NCBI GenBank assembly: GCA_963764305.1
Contig: CAVXSD010000006.1
Location: 682,001-746,000, forward strand
Length of the DNA stretch: 64,000 nt
Source of the DNA: Bog-473 sp963764305
GTDB taxonomy: Bacteria > Actinomycetota > Acidimicrobiia > Acidimicrobiales > RAAP-2
Direction: 5' to 3'
Shown: piece after piece, positions 60,359 to 64,000 of the stretch
How positions within the stretch are numbered: position 1 is the first letter of the stretch
How the letters are laid out: each line of letters opens with the position of its first letter
Program-made: the position numbers and the translations under genes
The notes under the pieces: generated by a model
What the model saw: the letters and a program-made list of their open reading frames with translations, nothing else
Databases searched by the model: none
What the model was told of the DNA's origin: nothing

Positions 60359-61421
60359 TTAGCGAGATCGGGCACCGGGGAGCAACCGGACGGCGCCTGG
60401 TGCCGGCGCGGAACGGGGCGGGGCCGCCAACTGCCCGCAGGCCGCGTCGATCTCTGCGCCCCGGGTGACTCGGATGGTGGCGTTCACCCCCAGCGCCACC
60501 AGCTGGTCGCGGAAACGGCGCACCTGGTCCCGGGACGAGCCCACCACCGGGTAGCCCGGCGTGGGGTTGAGCGGGATGAGGTTCACGTGCGCGCCCAGCG
60601 GACGCGGCGAACTCCGCCAGCTCGGCGGCGTCGCCGCTCCGGTCGTTGACGCCGTCGATCATGGCCCACTCAATGGACAGGCGGCGCCCGCTGGCCCGCA
60701 CGTACTCGGCGCACGCGTCAGCCAGCACCTCGAGGGGGTAGCGCCGGTTGATGGGCACGAGCTCGTCCCGCAGCACGTTGTTGGCGGCGTGCAGCGAGAC
60801 GGCCAGGTTCACCGGCAGAGTCTCAGTGGCCAGGCGGCGGATGCCGGGCACGATGCCCACCGTGGAGAGTGTGAGGTGCCGGGCCGAGAGCCCCATGTCG
60901 CCGTGCAGCCGGACCACGGCACCCCACACCCGGTCGTAGTTGGCCAACGGCTCCCCCATCCCCATGAAGACGATGTTGGAGACCCGCCGTGACCCCGACT
61001 TTCGCATCGCGGCGGCCACTTGCTCCACGATCTCGCCCTGGGTCAGCTGGCGCTGGAACCCGGACTGTCCGGTGGCGCAGAACTGGCAGTCCATGGCGCA
61101 GCCGGCCTGGGTGGAGACGCAGACCGTCACCCGATCCGGGTACTGCATCAGTACCGTCTCGATCTTGGCGTCGTCGCCGAGCGCCCACAGCCACTTCGTC
61201 GTCTCTCCCCCGTCAGCCGATTGGCGGGAGACCTCGCGCAGGGCCGGAGGCAGCGCGTCGGCGAGCACGGCTCGCAGTGCTGCCGGGAGCTCCGTCAGCT
61301 CCTCGGGCCGCTGCGCCCGGACGTGCAGACCGTCCCAGACCTGGCGCGCCCGATAGGCGGGCTCGCCCTCGAGGATGACGGCCAGCTCGTCCCGCGTCAG
61401 GTCGTAGGGCGCGGGCACCAA
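60359..61421 (-). pseudogene. rlmN: 23S rRNA (adenine-2503-C2)-methyltransferase, one frameshift
   Basis: The radical-SAM enzyme methylates A2503 of 23S rRNA and A37 of some tRNAs. It has VCVSTQAGCAMDCQFCATGQ (CxxxCxxC for 4Fe-4S), FMGMGEPLANYDRVWGAVVR, LTLSTVGIVPGIRRLATETL, LAVSLHAANNVLRDELVPIN and RLSIEWAMIDGVNDRSGDAA. Near 60600 the frame shifts; the other frame gives HVNLIPLNPTPGYPVVGSSR and the C-terminal part. Joined length about 354 is normal. Since this housekeeping gene is otherwise perfect, a sequence error is the more likely explanation. Confidence 0.88.
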
Positions 61422-61460
61422 CCCAGGCTACGGGGCGCCGGGCCCCGGAAAGCTCAGGGG

Positions 61461-62606
61461 CTATTCGGTACCGAGGATGACCGTGCCCGCCGCCGTGAAC
61501 CACCCGCTGGTGCCGTTCACGCACGCCAGGCTGGCGTCGGGCACCTGACGGGAGCCGCACTCACCCCGGAGCTGTTTGGCGGCTTCAATGAGCAGGAACA
61601 TTCCGCGCATGCCGGGCTGGCAGGCGGAGAGGCCACCCCCGTCGGTGTTGGTGGGGAGCGCGCCGCCGACACGGAGCTTCCCGTCCTCGACGAAGGAGCC
61701 GCCCTCGCCCTTCTTGCAGAATCCGAGCCCCTCCAGGGTCAGGATCACCATCGGGGTGAAGGCGTCGTAGACCTGCAGCGTGTCGATCTCCTCGGGCGTG
61801 ACGCCCGCACGCTCGAAGGCAAGCTGCCCCGAGCGGACGCAAGGCGACTCGGTGAAATCCCCCCACTCGCTCATCGTCGTGTGGGAGACGGCCTCGCCGG
61901 TGCCGAGGACCCAGACGGGCGCCTTGGCGCAGTCCCGCGCCCGCTCCTCATGGGTGAGCACAATGGCGCCGCCACCGTCAGTGCGGATGCAGCAGTGGAG
62001 TTTGGTCAATGGATCCCACACCATCGGCGCGTCGACGACGTCGGCGATCGTGATCGGGTCTTGGTAGAAAGCATCGGGGTTGAAGCCCGCGTTGTAGCGG
62101 GTGGACACGGCCACCTCGGCGAGCTGCTCGATGCTGGTGCCGAACTCGTGCATGTGGCGCCGGGCGACCATGGCGTAGTGCGACCCCACCGGGTGGCCGA
62201 AGGGTGCCGCGAATTGAATGGGGCCCCGGCTCCCGAAGGAGAGGTTCGCCATGCGCAGCTTCTTCTTGAGGTCGGCCCTCTGCGTCGACCCGTAGGTGAG
62301 CACGACGACCTCGACCAGTCCCTGCGCGATGGCGGCCGCCGCGTGCTCGACCATGAACTCCCAGATGCTGCCGCCGTGGCCGGTCGAGTCGACCCAGTTC
62401 GGCCGGAGACCCAGATATTCGGCCAGCTCGACTGGGGGCAGCGCACCGGTGAGGGACATGAAGCCGTCGACCTCGGACTTCTCGATCCCCGCGTCAGCCA
62501 ATGCACGCGTCGTGCCCTGGAAGTTCAGCTCGAAAGCCGTCTTGTCGTCGACGCGCCCGCAGTCCGACGTCGACGCGCCCACGATCGCCACGCGGCGGCT
62601 GGCCAT
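61461..62606 (-). CDS. thiolase-like protein (acetyl-CoA acetyltransferase family)
   Basis: 381 residues: RVAIVGASTSDCGRVDDKTA, FELNFQGTTRALADAGIEKS, DSTGHGGSIWEFMVEHAAAA at the nucleophile position (no Cys), DTLQVYDAFTPMVILTLEGL, LGFCKKGEGGSFVEDGKLRV, LPTNTDGGGLSACQPGMRGM. It belongs to the same Ltp-like group as 21199 and 41196. No DUF35 gene is adjacent. It is 66 bp downstream of the SDR gene on the same strand, and is presumably transcribed with it from site 9. Confidence 0.88.
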   Translation of the reverse strand: MASRRVAIVGASTSDCGRVDDKTAFELNFQGTTRALADAGIEKSEVDGFMSLTGALPPVELAEYLGLRPNWVDSTGHGGSIWEFMVEHAAAAIAQGLVEVVVLTYGSTQRADLKKKLRMANLSFGSRGPIQFAAPFGHPVGSHYAMVARRHMHEFGTSIEQLAEVAVSTRYNAGFNPDAFYQDPITIADVVDAPMVWDPLTKLHCCIRTDGGGAIVLTHEERARDCAKAPVWVLGTGEAVSHTTMSEWGDFTESPCVRSGQLAFERAGVTPEEIDTLQVYDAFTPMVILTLEGLGFCKKGEGGSFVEDGKLRVGGALPTNTDGGGLSACQPGMRGMFLLIEAAKQLRGECGSRQVPDASLACVNGTSGWFTAAGTVILGTE

Positions 62607-62672
62607 GGTTCTCCTGCTCTCCTTGTTCGGTGGGGTCCCGGCCCAGCTAGGACCGGGTGGTTCCTTCGCCGA

Positions 62673-63602
62673 TCACCCGCCGCCCAGTTTCAGTCCCGGG
62701 TGACGTGAATGGAAGATCTGCGCGTTGACCTCGGCCGCGATGGCCGCTGGATCCCACTTGGCGTCGCCCCTGGGGTTGTCGACGGCCGCACCGAGGTGCC
62801 AGGGCTCGTAGTGGGCGATGTTCGCCCCCACCGCACGGAACACCTGGCCCGTGACGTGGAGAGCCTGGTCGGAGGCCAGCCAGGCCACCATCGGCGCTGA
62901 GTTCTGCGGGTTCAGCCGGTTGAAATCGTCATCGCCGTACTCGTCGGGCTCCTTGAGCTCGACGTCCTTGAGAACGCCTCCGGTGAGGCGCGTCACACCC
63001 CCTGGTGCGACGGCGTTGGCGCGCACTCCGTAGCGGGACCCTTCGAGGGAGGTGATGATCGTGAGTGCAGCGATACCCGCCTTGGCCGATCCGTAGTTGG
63101 CCTGGCCGACATTGCCCTGCAGCCCGGCCGACGACACCGTGTTGACGATGGCGGCGCGAACGTCCTCACCGGCCTTGGAGCGCTCTCGCCAGCGGATGCA
63201 GGAGAACTTCGTGGCGGCAAACGTACCCTTGAGGTGGACGCGGAGGACGGAATCGAAGTCGTCCTCGGACATCGAGACGATCATCTTGTCCCGGATGATG
63301 CCGGCGTTGTTGACGAGGATGTCGAGGCCGCCGAAGGCGTCGTAGGCCGTGGCGATAAGGTTCTCCGCTCCGCCAAAATCGGCGACGTCGTCATAGTTGG
63401 GCACCGCCTCCCCGCCGCGGGCGGTGATCACCTCGACCACCTCGTCGGCTGGACGCTTGTCCGCACCCTCACCGCTGGCCGATCCGCCGAGGTCGTTGAT
63501 CACCAACTTCGCCCCTTGCGCGGCCAGCTCGAGCGCCTCGCCGCGACCGATGCCATGGCCCGACCCGGTCACGATGGCGACTTTCCCGTCCAAAATGCCC
63601 AT
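62673..63602 (-). CDS. SDR-family oxidoreductase (multifunctional hydroxyacyl-CoA dehydrogenase type)
   Basis: 309 residues: LDGKVAIVTGSGHGIGRGEA (NAD motif), LVNNAGIIRDKMIVSMSEDD, a Ser in IVNTVSSAGLQGNVGQANYG with the catalytic Tyr-x3-Lys in NYGSAKAGIAALTI, and RYGVRANAVAPGGVTRLTGG. The long C-terminus (VTGQVFRAVGANIAHYEPWH) and length match the dehydrogenase domain of MFE-2-like proteins, which oxidise 3-hydroxyacyl-CoA. It heads the SDR/thiolase operon and lies 25 bp from operator site 9. Confidence 0.92.
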   Translation of the reverse strand: MGILDGKVAIVTGSGHGIGRGEALELAAQGAKLVINDLGGSASGEGADKRPADEVVEVITARGGEAVPNYDDVADFGGAENLIATAYDAFGGLDILVNNAGIIRDKMIVSMSEDDFDSVLRVHLKGTFAATKFSCIRWRERSKAGEDVRAAIVNTVSSAGLQGNVGQANYGSAKAGIAALTIITSLEGSRYGVRANAVAPGGVTRLTGGVLKDVELKEPDEYGDDDFNRLNPQNSAPMVAWLASDQALHVTGQVFRAVGANIAHYEPWHLGAAVDNPRGDAKWDPAAIAAEVNAQIFHSRHPGLKLGGG

Positions 63603-63627
63603 GAGGCCCCCAATTCGGAGAGAAGAC

Positions 63628-63641
63628 TGACGCGTCTGTCA
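63628..63641. promoter_or_regulatory. palindromic operator TGAC-N6-GTCA, site 9
   Basis: TGACGCGTCTGTCA is 25 bp before the SDR start at 63602 (minus strand). Confidence 0.6.
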
Positions 63642-63729
63642 GACACGGTAACGGCGGCGTGAGGGGGTCGACAATTCGTCAGAATTCGTCCCCCACCGGG
63701 GACGATCGGGGGTCAGTCCGGATCGACAC

Positions 63730-63743
63730 TGACACCGACGTCA
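63730..63743. promoter_or_regulatory. palindromic operator TGAC-N6-GTCA, site 10
   Basis: TGACACCGACGTCA is followed directly by TATACGGTGAG, which offers a -10-like TATAC. The next plus-strand gene starts at 63863, 119 bp downstream. With site 9, the divergent spacer holds two sites. Confidence 0.6.
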
Positions 63744-63862
63744 TATACGGTGAGTAACCCCGCGGGCCCCCTGCGGACCTGCCGAATGGCGCCGGCGCCC
63801 GACGGGCCGCGGCGGGCACTGATGCAGCGCCAGAGCAGAACGGCGCGACACGAGGGAGGGAC

Positions 63863-64000
63863 ATGGCCACTGGGACCGCGGCGACGGGCGGTGGAACGGA
63901 CATCACTGGCCGACCGACCGCCCTCCGCTCCATCGACCTGGATACCTTCTTCCGTCCGAGGCGGGTGGCCGTGGTGGGGGCATCGGACTCCAATGCACGG
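63863..64000 (+). CDS. N-terminus of a CoA-binding / ADP-forming acyl-CoA synthetase-like protein (cut by window end)
   Basis: Forty-six codons are visible, starting ATG after GAGGGAGGG. After a variable N-terminus comes LDTFFRPRRVAVVGASDSNA, the first strand and phosphate loop of the CoA_binding domain of ADP-forming acetyl/acyl-CoA synthetases and related protein acetyltransferases. The rest lies outside the window. Its promoter region contains operator site 10, so it is likely part of the catabolic regulon. Confidence 0.75.
   Translation, partial: MATGTAATGGGTDITGRPTALRSIDLDTFFRPRRVAVVGASDSNAR

Overview
The window looks like a chromosome segment of a high-GC actinomycete-type bacterium, probably Acidimicrobiia or a relative; this is inferred from gene content, not from any marker gene. 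Supporting signs are a WhiB-like protein, a fragment of the GYWLVA-type secreted repeat proteins, an F420-type luciferase-like oxidoreductase, a deazaflavin-dependent nitroreductase-like protein, a SigE-type sigma factor, many GTG starts and many 1-4 nt ATGA/GTGA gene overlaps. No rRNA, tRNA or CRISPR array was recognised.

Region 1 (1-8.2 kb) is a worn accessory stretch. It holds the end of a membrane glycosyltransferase-like protein, a multiply frameshifted membrane protein, two copies of a small Trp-rich peptide, an IS3-family element that cut both neighbours, a WhiB-like regulator, a 2-hydroxyacid dehydrogenase, and a foreign-looking 1.5 kb block ending in a second, divergent copy of the dehydrogenase 3' end. 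Region 2 (8.2-11.1 kb) is a peptidase E-like gene coupled to a two-gene ABC exporter.

Region 3 (11.1-49.5 kb) is a large catabolic island: two D-aminoacylase-like amidohydrolases, an aldehyde dehydrogenase, two Amidohydrolase_2 proteins (one fused to an NTF2/SnoaL-like domain), an LLM oxidoreductase, DUF35 and thiolase-like proteins, a GMC oxidoreductase with its small subunit, three acyl-CoA ligases, seven acyl-CoA dehydrogenase genes (eight domains), an enoyl-CoA hydratase, a family III CoA-transferase, a P450 with ferredoxin, a TetR regulator and an SRPBCC protein. Together this resembles CoA-dependent breakdown of a large, probably alicyclic or isoprenoid/steroid-like substrate. The substrate is inference.

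Region 4 (49.6-57.5 kb) mixes a thiolase-like gene, a sigma factor with a linked membrane protein, DUF429, an SDR/CMD/nitroreductase operon, and a divergent clpP with an XRE regulator and a ClpP-like protein lacking the catalytic serine. Region 5 (57.6-64 kb) returns to catabolism (amidohydrolase, enoyl-CoA hydratase, thiolase, SDR, start of a CoA-binding ligase) around a frameshifted rlmN.

The main new observation is a 14-bp palindrome, consensus TGACRCNNGYGTCA. It occurs exactly as TGAC-N6-GTCA at ten intergenic places, each beside the start of a catabolic gene, including the promoter shared by the P450 operon and the only TetR gene. It probably marks one regulon covering regions 3 and 5. 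A second theme is frequent single-base frameshifts, even in rlmN, so some of the broken genes may be sequence errors.
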